Shown: piece after piece, positions 24,400-32,798 of the stretch
How the letters are laid out: every line of letters starts with the position of its first letter
Position numbering within the stretch: position 1 is the first letter of the stretch
DNA from: an uncultured Flavonifractor sp.
GTDB lineage: Bacteria > Bacillota > Clostridia > Oscillospirales > Oscillospiraceae
Direction: 5' to 3'
Assembly: GCF_944385615.1 (NCBI RefSeq)
Contig: NZ_CALWXV010000024.1
Span: forward strand, 1 to 38,310
Length of the DNA stretch: 38,310 nucleotides
Position numbers and translations under genes: made by a program
The notes under the pieces: generated by a model
What the model was told of the DNA's origin: nothing
Databases searched by the model: none
What the model saw: only the letters and a program-made list of their open reading frames with translations

Positions 24400-24992
24400 G
24401 CCTTCCCCCCTCCTTTCGCGGCCCGGATACACAGCCCGGCCACGCCGGCAAATACCACCAGCACAATGGGGGAGGTAACAAAGCCCATCACCGCGGCCAG
24501 GGTGGTCCCGGTGGGAAAGGAGACAAAGTTACCCACCACCGCCAGCACGGCCACCACCGCAAAAACCACAGCGGTGGGCAGGTCCACCACCGTACTCTTG
24601 CGCAGCTTGAGCACGCTGGACAGAATAAGGGCGCACACGCAGGCCCGCACGCCGTTGAAGGCGTGGACCACCACCGGCAGCTCGGCAAAATTCTGCAAGA
24701 AGGCGGCGATGAGCATGATGATGACCAGGCAGGGGAACACCAGCCCCAGGGTGGCCGCCACTCCGCCCAAAGCCCCCCGCAGTTTGTGGCCCACAAAGGT
24801 GGCGGTGTTGACGGCGATAATACCGGGGGTACACTGGCCGATGGCAAAATAATCGGACAGCTCCCCCTCGGTGGTCCAGTTCCGCTTCTCCACCAGCTCC
24901 CGCTGAAGGATGGGCAGCATGGCATAGCCGCCTCCAAAGGTACATACGCCGATTTTGGCAAAGGTCCAGAACAGGTCGAAATAGAGGTTCAT
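24396..24992 (-). CDS. chrA: Chromate transporter family half-protein (first gene)
   Basis: This 198-residue membrane protein is the partner of the next CHR gene, with the motifs FAKIGVCTFGGGYAMLPIL and IGQCTPGIIAVNTATFVG. The ATG at 24992 comes one base after the stop codon of a leftover nadE 3' end, and that leftover also supplies the GGAGG stretch upstream. This suggests the gene was originally coupled to nadE. Confidence 0.87.
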   Translation of the reverse strand: MNLYFDLFWTFAKIGVCTFGGGYAMLPILQRELVEKRNWTTEGELSDYFAIGQCTPGIIAVNTATFVGHKLRGALGGVAATLGLVFPCLVIIMLIAAFLQNFAELPVVVHAFNGVRACVCALILSSVLKLRKSTVVDLPTAVVFAVVAVLAVVGNFVSFPTGTTLAAVMGFVTSPIVLVVFAGVAGLCIRAAKGGGKA

Positions 24993-24993
24993 G

Positions 24994-25059
24994 TCAGCCC
25001 AGTCCCTCCAGCTCTTCCAGCCAAAGAGCAGCCACGGCATCAGAGGGCATCCGCCAGTC
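24994..25059 (-). pseudogene. Relic second copy of the nadE 3' end
   Basis: This stretch encodes 21 codons plus stop that match the last codons of the intact nadE at 25227-25292. Twenty residues are identical and the last is Gly instead of Glu. Nine codons differ only synonymously (for example TCT/TCC, GTG/GTA, CTG/TTG), so the copies diverged under protein selection in two functional genes rather than by recent local duplication. No upstream nadE body is attached; a palindrome-rich segment precedes it. Confidence 0.75.
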
Positions 25060-25226
25060 AGCCCCATGAAAGCGGGCTTTCATGGGGGCCCTGTTTCTTT
25101 TTACTTCCTCGGCGGGAGTGAATCCCGCCTGCGGCAAGGCTTTTCCGCGACGCGGAAAAGCCTTGGACGCGCCATAGGCGCGGCTCGCTTTCGCTCGCGG
25201 GCGACTGGCGGCCCAAACCAGTTTTT
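25060..25226. repeat. Palindrome-rich intergenic element between the two nadE tails
   Basis: In 167 bp there are at least four hairpins: CCCCATGAAAGC / GCTTTCATGGGG (25062-25087); GGCGGGA / TCCCGCC (25111-25129); a 31-bp near-perfect palindrome with arms CAAGGCTTTTCCGCG / CGCGGAAAAGCCTTG (25135-25165); and CGCGCC / GGCGCG (25168-25182). A CGCTTTCGCTCG repeat follows. It looks like a dispersed REP/MITE-like element. No ORF with a ribosome binding site is present. Confidence 0.65.
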
Positions 25227-27149
25227 TCATTCCAATCCCTCCAACTCTTCCAGCCACAGGGCCGCTACAGCGTCGGAGGGCATCCGCCAGTCGCCTCTGG
25301 GGGACAGAGCCACCGAGCCCACCTTGGGCCCATCGGGCAGACAGGAGCGCTTGAACTGCTGGGAGAAGAACCGGCGGTAGAAGTTTTTCAGCCACTTGAG
25401 CAGGGTGGCCCGGTCATAGCGGACACCCAGGGCCTGCTCCGCCAGCCGCAGCACCTTCCGGGGCCCAAAGCCCCAGCGAATGGCATAGTAGAGATAAAAG
25501 TCATGGAGCTCGTAGGGCCCCACCAGATCCTCGGTCTTTTGGGTGATCTTCCCCTCGATGGCGGGAAGAAGCTCCGGGGATACGGGGGTATCCAGAATAT
25601 CGGCCAGCACTCCGGACAGCTGGGGGTCCTCCTCCTCCTTGTCATCGGAGATAAAGCTGACCAGATGGCGCACCAGGGTCTTGGGGATACCGGCGTTGAC
25701 GGCATAGTTGCTCATGTGGTCCCCGTTGTAGGTACACCAGCCCAGAGCCAGCTCGGATAGATCGCCAGTACCGATGACCAGGCCGCCGGTCTGATTGGCG
25801 ATATCCATAAGCACCTGGGTCCGCTCCCTGGCCTGTCCGTTTTCAAAGGTCACGTCGTGGTTTTCCATGGACTGGCCGATATCCTTGAAGTGGCGGCGTA
25901 CCGCCTCCCCAATGTCGATGGTTTTGAGGGTACACCCCAGCCGCTCGGCCAGCAGCACGGCGTTGGATTTGGTTCGGTCCGTGGTGCCGAAACAGGGCAT
26001 GGTGACGGCGATAATATCGGTGGCGGGGCGGTCCAGCATCTGCATGGACACCGCCGTAATGAGCACCGCCAGGGTGGAGTCCAGTCCGCCGGACAGGCCC
26101 ACCACCGCCGTCTTGGCGTTGGTGTGCTCCAACCGCTTTTTGAGCCCCATGGCGGCGATATACAGGATCTCATTACACCGCTCCGCCCGGTCATTCTGGT
26201 CCTGGGGGACAAAGGGGGTCGGAGAGATGGGCCGGGTGAGCCGGGTGTCGGTTACCGGCAGATGGAAGCTGGCTCGCCAGCACTCCCGACTGGGGTCGGC
26301 CTGATAGGTATTCATCCGCTGCCGTTCATAGACCAGCCGATCCACATCGATCTCGCTGATGGTCAGACCGGAGGCAAAGCGCCGCTCAGCCAGAATGGAG
26401 CCATTTTCCGCCACAATATTGTGCCCGGCAAAGACCAGGTCGGTGGTGGACTCCCCCTCGCCAGCGTCGGCGTACACATAGCCGCACACCAGCCGCCCGC
26501 TCTGACCGGACACCAGACCCCGGCGGTAAGCGGCCTTGCCCGCCAGCTCATTGGAGGCCGACAGGTTCAAAATCAGGGTGGCGCCCGCCCGGGCCGCCCG
26601 GATGGAAGGGGGCTCCGGGGCCCACAGGTCCTCGCAGATCTCCACGCCGATCACCAGATTGGGCAGGTCCTTACAGGCAAACAGGTCGCCGTCCGACAGG
26701 CCCACCTCCTGCCCGCACAGGATCAAACTTGCCTGCACGCCCGCACCGGAGGCAAACCACCGCCCCTCGTAGAACTCCCCGTAGTTGGGCAGATAGGTCT
26801 TGGGCACCAGGCCCAGAATCTCCCCGCTCTGGATAACCGCCGCACAATTATACAGCTTGTTGTCCCATTTGTTCCACACAGGCAGGCCTACGGCGGTCAC
26901 CATATCCAGATTCTTGGTGGCCTCCAGGATGGTGCGGAGTCCCTCCTCCGCCCCCTTCAGCAGGGTGGACTGGAGGAACAGGTCCCCGCAGGTATAGCCG
27001 GTGAGGCACAGCTCGGGCAGCGCCAGTACCTTCACCCCCTGCTTGTCCGCCTCCCGCATGAGGGTAAAAATCTGCTCGGCATTATAACGGCAGTCCGCCA
27101 CCCGGATCTTGGGGGTCCCGGCGGCCACTTTTACAAATCCATCGCGCAT
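25227..27149 (-). CDS. nadE: Glutamine-dependent NAD+ synthetase
   Basis: This 640-residue two-domain enzyme carries out the last step of NAD synthesis: deamido-NAD plus ATP plus glutamine-derived ammonia gives NAD. The N-terminal nitrilase-fold glutaminase has the catalytic triad Glu46 (LPELCLTG), Lys117 (LVPKTYLPNYGEF) and Cys172 (GVEICEDLW). The C-terminal synthetase has the PP-loop LSGGLDSTLAVL near residue 350 and GTGDLSELALGWCTYNGDHM. AAGGAGGCG precedes the ATG at 27149. The 3' end is duplicated downstream (see the relic). Confidence 0.96.
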   Translation of the reverse strand: MRDGFVKVAAGTPKIRVADCRYNAEQIFTLMREADKQGVKVLALPELCLTGYTCGDLFLQSTLLKGAEEGLRTILEATKNLDMVTAVGLPVWNKWDNKLYNCAAVIQSGEILGLVPKTYLPNYGEFYEGRWFASGAGVQASLILCGQEVGLSDGDLFACKDLPNLVIGVEICEDLWAPEPPSIRAARAGATLILNLSASNELAGKAAYRRGLVSGQSGRLVCGYVYADAGEGESTTDLVFAGHNIVAENGSILAERRFASGLTISEIDVDRLVYERQRMNTYQADPSRECWRASFHLPVTDTRLTRPISPTPFVPQDQNDRAERCNEILYIAAMGLKKRLEHTNAKTAVVGLSGGLDSTLAVLITAVSMQMLDRPATDIIAVTMPCFGTTDRTKSNAVLLAERLGCTLKTIDIGEAVRRHFKDIGQSMENHDVTFENGQARERTQVLMDIANQTGGLVIGTGDLSELALGWCTYNGDHMSNYAVNAGIPKTLVRHLVSFISDDKEEEDPQLSGVLADILDTPVSPELLPAIEGKITQKTEDLVGPYELHDFYLYYAIRWGFGPRKVLRLAEQALGVRYDRATLLKWLKNFYRRFFSQQFKRSCLPDGPKVGSVALSPRGDWRMPSDAVAALWLEELEGLE

Positions 27150-27234
27150 ACACAGCGCCTCCTTACAAAAGGGATCTTTTCCATGCAAATATGATACCCC
27201 AAACCGCTCCCGATTGCAACGCCCGCCAGTCCGG

Positions 27235-27280
27235 AAGAACAAAACCCTGCCGGAGCCCGGCAAACGCCGGCCCAGGCAGG
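27235..27280 (-). terminator. Terminator of the HxlR regulator gene
   Basis: On the minus strand, CCCTGCC...CCGGC-GTTT-GCCGG...GGCAGGG forms a two-tier stem followed by TTTTGTT, 20 bp after the stop at 27303. Confidence 0.7.
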
Positions 27281-27302
27281 GCGCTTTCATGGATGGGACC
27301 GT

Positions 27303-27767
27303 TCAGTCCCGGTTTTCGTTCCGGTCCCGCCGCTGGCGGGTCCGTCCGGGCTCAAAGTCGTTGGCCTTCATGATATCCTGCAGCTCTTCGGTGTACTTGC
27401 TGGAGGTATGCACCACAAAGGCGTCGGAGTCGATGGGGATGCCCCGCTCGTCCATCTGCCGGATGCTCCAGATATACAGAGCGTCCAGCGCCGGAATGAG
27501 CTGTTCCCCACTGGGGGTGAGCACATACTCCACCTTGGGCGGAATGGTGTCGTAGGAAATGCGGCGGATCAGCCCCGCCTCCACCAGCTCCCGCAGCTGC
27601 TGGCTGAACACCTTCTCTGAAATGGGCAGAGCCTTCAACGTCTGGTTGAAGCGAATGCTCCCGTAGGTGTGGATCTCATGGAGGATGGTCATCTTCCACT
27701 TCCCGCCAATGCAGTGCAGCACATAGTGGTAGGGATTTGTCGGTGTGTCAAAATGATCGTTCCACAC
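27303..27767 (-). CDS. HxlR-family winged-helix regulator, likely regulator of the phloroglucinol cluster
   Basis: This is a 154-residue regulator. The HxlR domain is clear: HYVLHCIGGKWKMTILHEI, then RFNQTLKALPISEKVFSQQL (recognition helix) and the wing VEYVLTPSGEQLIPAL. A C-terminal extension of about 45 residues ends in a very basic, disordered tail. The start is a GTG at 27767, with AGAGGT 8 bases upstream. It is divergent from the catabolic cluster, with about 420 bp between them. HxlR proteins often sense aldehydes, quinones or aromatic compounds; response to phloroglucinol or an intermediate is inferred. Confidence 0.88.
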   Translation of the reverse strand: MWNDHFDTPTNPYHYVLHCIGGKWKMTILHEIHTYGSIRFNQTLKALPISEKVFSQQLRELVEAGLIRRISYDTIPPKVEYVLTPSGEQLIPALDALYIWSIRQMDERGIPIDSDAFVVHTSSKYTEELQDIMKANDFEPGRTRQRRDRNENRD

Positions 27768-27824
27768 AAGCAGTTACCTCTTTCTCTCCCGGATTTACGC
27801 GCAGGGACCGACCGTTGTCCCCGC

Positions 27825-27838
27825 GTTATCATGATAAC
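27825..27838. promoter_or_regulatory. Perfect palindrome GTTATCATGATAAC, candidate HxlR operator
   Basis: A 14-bp perfect dyad lies 58 bp upstream of the HxlR gene start, in the shared divergent region (27768-28188). The rest of this region is AT-rich, with the cluster promoter at its far end. I see no gene in it. Confidence 0.45.
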
Positions 27839-28038
27839 ACAGCATCCCGCTCCCCACAAGGCGGCGTTGGAACCTTCCGGGGTGGTTATGCCAAAATTTT
27901 AACAAAGAATTTGTGTACTTTCAACAACAATTCTCATTCACGCCCGGTATTTCAGCCGTTTTGCATATTTTTATCCTTGCTGTTTGGGCGATTTTCACAA
28001 TTTTCCGCCACTTACCATTTGGTGGGTGCAAACCAGCA

Positions 28039-28094
28039 AGTTACCTACTTACATAATTGTGTGTATTGCACAAAAGCCGCCCCACGACTACACT
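28039..28094 (+). promoter_or_regulatory. Promoter of the phloroglucinol cluster with upstream AGTTAC half-sites
   Basis: TTGCAC (28066-28071), 17 bp, then TACACT (28089-28094). The 15-mer TGTATTGCACAAAAG is identical at the MFS promoter (32842-32856). Upstream, AGTTAC and ACTTAC half-sites (from 28039) match AGTAAC/ACTTAC in the MFS promoter region. A leader of about 90 bp separates the -10 from the cupin start. Confidence 0.7.
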
Positions 28095-28188
28095 ATAACC
28101 AGACAAAGTGCTGAGGCCCATGGAGGCCCGGCAAAGCGTATTTCCCCAATGAAATTCATAAATGATAGGTTAAAGGAGCGGATTTCAA

Positions 28189-28539
28189 ATGGTTAAGCGC
28201 ACTGTTGAGGAACTGAAGACTTATGAGGCCGCCGGCCACTTTGGCTGTGTCGCCATGCGCATCCACGGCAAGGAGGAGACCGGCGCTGAGAAGTTCTGGG
28301 TTGGCGTTTCCACCTTCCTGCCCGGCGGCGGCGCTGAGTGGGCTTACGAGGACAACCCGCTGGAGAAGGTCTACTACGTGCTGGAGGGCGAGATGACCGT
28401 CACCGATAAGGACGGCAAGAAGTACGTCATCCACGCCAACGAGTCCATCTCCTTCCCCCCCAATGAGGGCCGCGGCCTGAAGAACGAGAGCAACCTGCCC
28501 GCCCGTATGCTGGTCATCATCAACTATCCCAACGCCTGA
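28189..28539 (+). CDS. Cupin-domain protein, first gene of the phloroglucinol cluster
   Basis: This is a 116-residue single-cupin protein. The beta-barrel motif region 1 reads EWAYEDNPLEKVYYVLEGEM and motif 2 reads ANESISFPPNEGRGLKNES. The histidines of the standard HxH...E...H metal site are replaced (Trp/Tyr region in motif 1, Arg or Gly in motif 2), so either no metal or an unusual site is expected. AAAGGAG precedes the ATG. It is the promoter-proximal gene and lies 42 bp before the SDR gene. Its function is unknown; a binding, tautomerising or regulatory role toward an enol/keto aromatic is possible. Confidence 0.85.
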   Translation: MVKRTVEELKTYEAAGHFGCVAMRIHGKEETGAEKFWVGVSTFLPGGGAEWAYEDNPLEKVYYVLEGEMTVTDKDGKKYVIHANESISFPPNEGRGLKNESNLPARMLVIINYPNA

Positions 28540-28581
28540 TTCAACGGGCGCTTCTGAACGATATCAAGGAGGAAAATCATC

Positions 28582-29391
28582 ATGGTTCCTGTTAAGAAGG
28601 ATTTTGTTGAGAATATGTTCTCCGTCAAGGATAAGGTCGCTCTGGTCACCGGCGCCACCGGCGCTCTGGGCTGCGTGCTGGCCAAGGCTTACGGCTACGC
28701 CGGCGCCAAGGTCTTCATGACCGGCCGCAACGACGCCAAGCTGAAGGCCCTGGAGGACGAGTTCAAGGCCGAGGGCATCGACTGCGCCTACTTTGTGGCC
28801 GACCCCGCCAAGGAAGAGGATGTGGACGCTCTGGTAAAGGCCTGCGTGGCCAAGTACGGCTGCATCGACATTCTGGCTGTCTCTCACGGCTACAACAAGC
28901 CCCAGAACGTGCTGGAGCAGTCCGTTGCCGACTGGCAGTACATCATGGACGCCGACTGTAAGAGCGTGTACATCGTCACCAAGTATGTGGCCCATCAGAT
29001 GGTGGCCCAGTACGAGGCCGACAACACCAAGCGGGGTAAGATGGTCATCGTGACCTCTCAGCGCTCCAAGCGCGGCATGGCCGGCTACACCGGTTACTGC
29101 ACCTCCAAGGGCGGCGCGGACCTGATGGTCTCCTGCCTGGCCTGCGACCTATCCGCCAAGTATCACATCAACGTCAACTCCATCTGCCCCACCGTGTTCC
29201 GCAGCGATCTGACCGAGTGGATGTTCGACCCCGAGTCCGCCGTGTACAAGAACTTCCTCAACCGCGAGCCCATCGGCCGCCTGGGCGAGCCCGACGACTT
29301 CGTTGGCTACGCGCTGTTCCTGTCCTCCGACGCCTCCAACTTCATCACCGGCAGCAACTGCGACTGCTCCGGCGGTTACCTGGTGGTGTAA
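28582..29391 (+). CDS. Short-chain dehydrogenase, candidate phloroglucinol reductase
   Basis: This is a 269-residue SDR. The dinucleotide motif is VTGATGALG (residues 22-30), the catalytic Ser159 lies in VTSQRSKRG and Tyr172/Lys176 in YCTSKGG. C-terminal [13 protein letters not shown] is the usual dimer segment. In the known clostridial pathway an NADPH-dependent SDR reduces phloroglucinol to dihydrophloroglucinol. The assignment rests on the match of all four neighbouring families to that pathway, not on a residue unique to this enzyme. SDR alternatives such as a general hydroxy-acid reductase remain possible. AAGGAGG precedes the start. Confidence 0.8.
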   Translation: MVPVKKDFVENMFSVKDKVALVTGATGALGCVLAKAYGYAGAKVFMTGRNDAKLKALEDEFKAEGIDCAYFVADPAKEEDVDALVKACVAKYGCIDILAVSHGYNKPQNVLEQSVADWQYIMDADCKSVYIVTKYVAHQMVAQYEADNTKRGKMVIVTSQRSKRGMAGYTGYCTSKGGADLMVSCLACDLSAKYHINVNSICPTVFRSDLTEWMFDPESAVYKNFLNREPIGRLGEPDDFVGYALFLSSDASNFITGSNCDCSGGYLVV

Positions 29392-29423
29392 TGTCCGGCT
29401 GACGGGAAGGACGGCATAACGCA

Positions 29424-30353
29424 ATGAAACAGATTAAAAATATCCTGATCTGCGGCGCGGGCATGATGGGCAAAAACATCGGCTTCGTGTTCGCTTCCAA
29501 CCCCGACTTCCAGGTGGGTATGTACGATCTGTACCCCACCGATGTGGAGGCCGGCATCCGCACCAACTCCAAGCAGCTGGTGGACAAGGGCGTCATCACT
29601 GAGGAAGAGCTCAGCGACCGGCTCTCCCGCATCTCCTTTACCACCGACATGGACAGCGATATCGTCAAGAACGCCGACTTCGTTATTGAGGCCGTGTTCG
29701 AGGACATGAAGATCAAGCGCGAGACCTTCGCCAAGCTGGAGGAGCGCTGTGCCGAGGATACCATCTTCTGCACCAACTCTTCCGTCATGAGCCCCAGCGA
29801 GATCTCCGCCGAGCTCAAGCACCGGGAGCGCTTCGTGGGCACCCACTTCTGGAACCCCGGCCACCTGATCCCCCTGGTGGAGGTGGTCAAGTCCGACGCC
29901 TCCTCCGATGAGACGGCCCAGACCGTCATGGAGGTGCTGCGCTCCGTGGGCAAGAAGCCCGTGCTGTGCAAAAAGGACGTGCCCGGCTTCATCGCCAACC
30001 GGATGCAGCACGCCCTGTGGCGTGAGGCTATCTCCATTGTGGAGAACGGCATTGCTGACGCTGCTACCGTGGACGAGGCGGTGCGCTACTCCTTCGGCCT
30101 GCGGCTGCCCCAGCTGGGCCCCATGGAGAACGCCGACATGGTGGGCACCGACCTGACCTACAACATTCACGACTACATCCTCCAGGACCTGGAGGATTCC
30201 CACAAGCCCTCCCCCCTGCTTAAGCAGCTGCGGGACGAAGGCAAGATCGGCTTCAAGACCGGCGAGGGCTTCCAGAAGTGGACCCCTGAGCAGGTTGCCA
30301 AGTCCAACGCCGACCTGAACGAGTACCTGATCCGGATGCTGTACGGCAAGTAA
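29424..30353 (+). CDS. 3-hydroxyacyl-CoA dehydrogenase-like enzyme, candidate 3-hydroxy-5-oxohexanoate dehydrogenase
   Basis: This is a 309-residue NAD-dependent enzyme. The Rossmann motif is CGAGMMG (residues 10-16). The catalytic His lies in THFWNPGHLIPLVEVV, with TNSSVMSPSEI and DVPGFIANRMQ as family marks. The C-terminal domain contains LGPMENADMVGTDLT and GKIGFKTGEGF. It resembles free-acid members (lambda-crystallin-like) rather than the fused FadB type. In the phloroglucinol pathway this step oxidises 3-hydroxy-5-oxohexanoate to triacetate (3,5-dioxohexanoate). It is third in the cluster, 32 bp after the SDR gene. Confidence 0.8.
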   Translation: MKQIKNILICGAGMMGKNIGFVFASNPDFQVGMYDLYPTDVEAGIRTNSKQLVDKGVITEEELSDRLSRISFTTDMDSDIVKNADFVIEAVFEDMKIKRETFAKLEERCAEDTIFCTNSSVMSPSEISAELKHRERFVGTHFWNPGHLIPLVEVVKSDASSDETAQTVMEVLRSVGKKPVLCKKDVPGFIANRMQHALWREAISIVENGIADAATVDEAVRYSFGLRLPQLGPMENADMVGTDLTYNIHDYILQDLEDSHKPSPLLKQLRDEGKIGFKTGEGFQKWTPEQVAKSNADLNEYLIRMLYGK

Positions 30354-30407
30354 GCCATCCGGTCATTCCCCCAAACATTTTGACCATTATTTAAGGAGGC
30401 ACCTGTT

Positions 30408-31418
30408 ATGGGTAAAGTATATGTTGATCTGACCCACCCCTTCAGCGCGGAGATTCCCCGCTGGCCCTATTTTGATAAGCCCGAGATCACCAACGCCCAC
30501 ACCATGGCCAAGGGCGGCGTGCTGACCTCCAAGATCACCTGCACCATGCACACCGGCACCCACTGCGACGCCCCCCGCCACGTCATGGAGTACGAATTCG
30601 ACGGCCGTCGGGCCCGCTACACCCACGAGATGCCCATCGACGCCTACACCGGCGAGGCTGTGGTGCTCAAGCTGGACGTGGAACCCTGGACCCTCATCAC
30701 CGACAAGCACCTGGACGAGGCTTGCCAGAAGTGCGGCGTGAATCCCGACGATCTGAAGGGCAAGGTCCTGTGCCTGAACACTGGTATGCACCGCCTGTTT
30801 GACGACTCCAAGGCCTACTATCACTACTCCATCGGCACCGGCATCGACGCCGGCAAGTGGTTTGTGAAGCACGGCGTGAAGTGCGTGGCCATGGACAGCC
30901 AGGCTCTGGATCACCCCCTGCACACCGCCATGGGCAACAACGGCATGACCCGTATGAACCTGCTGGGCGCCACCGGCAAGCCCATCACCGAGGAGTACAA
31001 GGAGCTCTTCGGCGAGGAGGCTTACGCTGAGTTCGACAAGTTCGAGTATATCCGCATCCACGGCCAGGCCGCCTATGACGAGAAGTTCGGCGAGCTGGAG
31101 AACCTGGGCGTGTGGGGCACCTGGGAGCCCTGCCACAAGGAGATGCTGGGCCACGGCATCGTGGGCGTTGAGAACCTGGGCGGCGATCTGGACAAGATCA
31201 AGCCCGGCACTGTGTTCCAGTTCTTCTGCTTCCCCCTGCGTTGGTACATGGGCGACGGCGCCATGTCCCGCTGCGTGGCTTACATCGACGAGGAGAACAT
31301 TGATCCCTCCGTGTCCGACCGCACCTACAAGTACGGCGGCACCGGCTACGCCGACGAGTCCGGCCACGGCGGCAGCGGCCTGGAGTACATGCAGAAGCTC
31401 TTCAACCGCAACAAGTAA
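30408..31418 (+). CDS. Cyclase-family metal hydrolase, candidate dihydrophloroglucinol cyclohydrolase
   Basis: This 336-residue protein of the cyclase (kynurenine formamidase-like) superfamily has the metal-binding motif HTGTHCDAPRH (His48, His52, Asp54, His58). A long insertion (about residues 185-260) and the C-terminal GGSGLEYMQKLFNRNK exceed the usual length of about 210-220 residues for the family. In the clostridial pathway a cyclohydrolase opens the dihydrophloroglucinol ring by water addition, giving 3-hydroxy-5-oxohexanoate. AAGGAGG precedes the ATG. A hairpin separates it from the lyase gene. Confidence 0.8.
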   Translation: MGKVYVDLTHPFSAEIPRWPYFDKPEITNAHTMAKGGVLTSKITCTMHTGTHCDAPRHVMEYEFDGRRARYTHEMPIDAYTGEAVVLKLDVEPWTLITDKHLDEACQKCGVNPDDLKGKVLCLNTGMHRLFDDSKAYYHYSIGTGIDAGKWFVKHGVKCVAMDSQALDHPLHTAMGNNGMTRMNLLGATGKPITEEYKELFGEEAYAEFDKFEYIRIHGQAAYDEKFGELENLGVWGTWEPCHKEMLGHGIVGVENLGGDLDKIKPGTVFQFFCFPLRWYMGDGAMSRCVAYIDEENIDPSVSDRTYKYGGTGYADESGHGGSGLEYMQKLFNRNK

Positions 31419-31468
31419 GCATCCGTTCCTATACTTTCCTAATTCCCTTCCCATTCCATGCCAAGCGT

Positions 31469-31496
31469 AAAGCGGCGGGCGGTCGCCCGCCGCTTT
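31469..31496 (+). terminator. Intra-cluster hairpin between cyclohydrolase and lyase genes
   Basis: The perfect 12-bp stem AAAGCGGCGGGC / GCCCGCCGCTTT has a 4-nt loop, but only TTTA follows. It may attenuate or stabilise the 3' end, lowering lyase expression relative to upstream genes. Confidence 0.55.
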
Positions 31497-31530
31497 ATGC
31501 GGTATCCTGATTTGATTAGAAAGGACTTGA

Positions 31531-32385
31531 ATGACCGTGGCTGATCTGAAGAATAAGACTATTATCACCGTGGCCACCACCGGCGCCTGGCCCACCAAGG
31601 AGAACAACCCCAACGTCCCCATGACCCCCGCTGAGATCGCCGAGGATGTGTACGCCTGCTGGAAGGCCGGCGCTGCTGTCGCCCATCTGCACATGCGCGA
31701 CGACGAGGGCCACGGCACCATGGACAAGGAAAAGTTCCGTCAGACCGTGGAGCTGCTGCGGAGCAACCACCCCGACTGCGACATCATCCTGAACATGACC
31801 ACCTCCGGCGACCTGAACGCCACCGACGAGACCCGCCAGATCCACCTGAAGGAGCTGCGCCCCGAGATGGGCTCCTATGACTGCGGCTCCATGAACTGGC
31901 TGCACACCTCCCTGTTCCTCAATCCCCCCGCCTTCCTGGAGCAGCTGGGCAAGAATATGCAGGAGTGGGGCGTCAAGCCCGAGATCGAGGCCTTTGACCC
32001 CGGCATGATCGCCAACGCTCAGTACTACCTGAAGAAGGGCGTGCTGAAGGGGCCCCTGCACTTCCAGTTCTGCATGGGCTGCGCCAACGGCATCCCCGGC
32101 ACCATGAAGAACCTGATCTTCATGAAGGAGACCATGGAGTCCCTGTGCCCCGGCTCCACCTGGAGCTGCTTCGGCGTGGGTCACTCCGCCATGACCATGC
32201 TGTACGGCGCTGTGGCTCTGGGCGGCCACATCCGTGTTGGCATGGAGGATAACGTCATGTACGCCAAGGGTCAGCTGGCTGAGAGCAACGTCCAGTTCGT
32301 GGACCGCGCCCGCCGCGTCATTGAGGAGTTCGGCAAGCAGGTGGCCACTCCCGACGAGGCCCGCGAGATCCTCAGCCTGAAGTAA
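31531..32385 (+). CDS. BKACE (DUF849) beta-keto acid cleavage enzyme, candidate triacetate acetoacetate-lyase
   Basis: This is a 284-residue TIM-barrel zinc enzyme. The metal site HLHMRD (His52, His54) is present, with a later conserved Glu in GGHIRVGMED. ILNMTTSGD and AFDPGMIANAQ are also BKACE-like. BKACEs condense a beta-keto acid with acetyl-CoA, releasing acetoacetate or acetoacetyl-CoA. In this pathway triacetate plus acetyl-CoA gives acetoacetate plus acetoacetyl-CoA, feeding butyrate and acetate formation. AAAGGAC precedes the start. Another beta-keto acid substrate cannot be excluded. Confidence 0.85.
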   Translation: MTVADLKNKTIITVATTGAWPTKENNPNVPMTPAEIAEDVYACWKAGAAVAHLHMRDDEGHGTMDKEKFRQTVELLRSNHPDCDIILNMTTSGDLNATDETRQIHLKELRPEMGSYDCGSMNWLHTSLFLNPPAFLEQLGKNMQEWGVKPEIEAFDPGMIANAQYYLKKGVLKGPLHFQFCMGCANGIPGTMKNLIFMKETMESLCPGSTWSCFGVGHSAMTMLYGAVALGGHIRVGMEDNVMYAKGQLAESNVQFVDRARRVIEEFGKQVATPDEAREILSLK

Positions 32386-32404
32386 GCCTTTTCCCGTTTT
32401 CTGT

Positions 32405-32456
32405 CCCCCGTGGGAGCATTACGGTCATTTTGCCGGTGCTCCCACGGGGGTTTTCT
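32405..32456 (+). terminator. Terminator after the BKACE gene
   Basis: The stem CCCCCGTGGGAGCA / TGCTCCCACGGGGG (14 bp) has an 18-nt loop, followed by TTTT. The stretch 32457-32790 shows no gene; it is T/C-rich, then AT-rich. Confidence 0.8.
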
Positions 32457-32798
32457 GTTGATTCGGCAGATATGCCTGCAAGCCCGCCAGCGCCCCTATA
32501 CGCCGTTTTCTCTCTCAGCCGTCTCCTATACTGCTAAACCCCATTTTCCCTCTCACACGCCGCCAGAAAGCCGTCAGAAGCATCTGTCTGATTTTCACCT
32601 TCTCCCTCCCGGCTTTGTGCGCTTTTTCAGGTATCCTGGACGGGATGCCGCCCCCTGACCATCTCCCCACAAAATTTTGGCTTTAAAATTATACATACTG
32701 TACATTACAGATTTTATACTGTAATTTACCCGCAGCAGTTTGTCAATTTTTTAACTATTATTTTGGGCAGATTATATAAAACAAGACGCTTACTTCTT

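Noticed and set aside
23812-24992. Chromate resistance island
   Set aside because: CHR-family pairs are common in anaerobes without chromate resistance, and no other metal-resistance gene is adjacent.
25060-25226. Insertion sequence between the nadE tails
   Set aside because: There is no transposase and no clear terminal repeats or target duplication; the flanking nadE tails are diverged coding sequences, not a fresh target-site duplication.
30387-31727. A 446-codon open frame antisense to the cyclohydrolase gene
   Set aside because: It follows the third-position GC of the sense genes, has no ribosome binding site or family motif, and its composition (Val/Gly/His-rich) is typical of a shadow frame.
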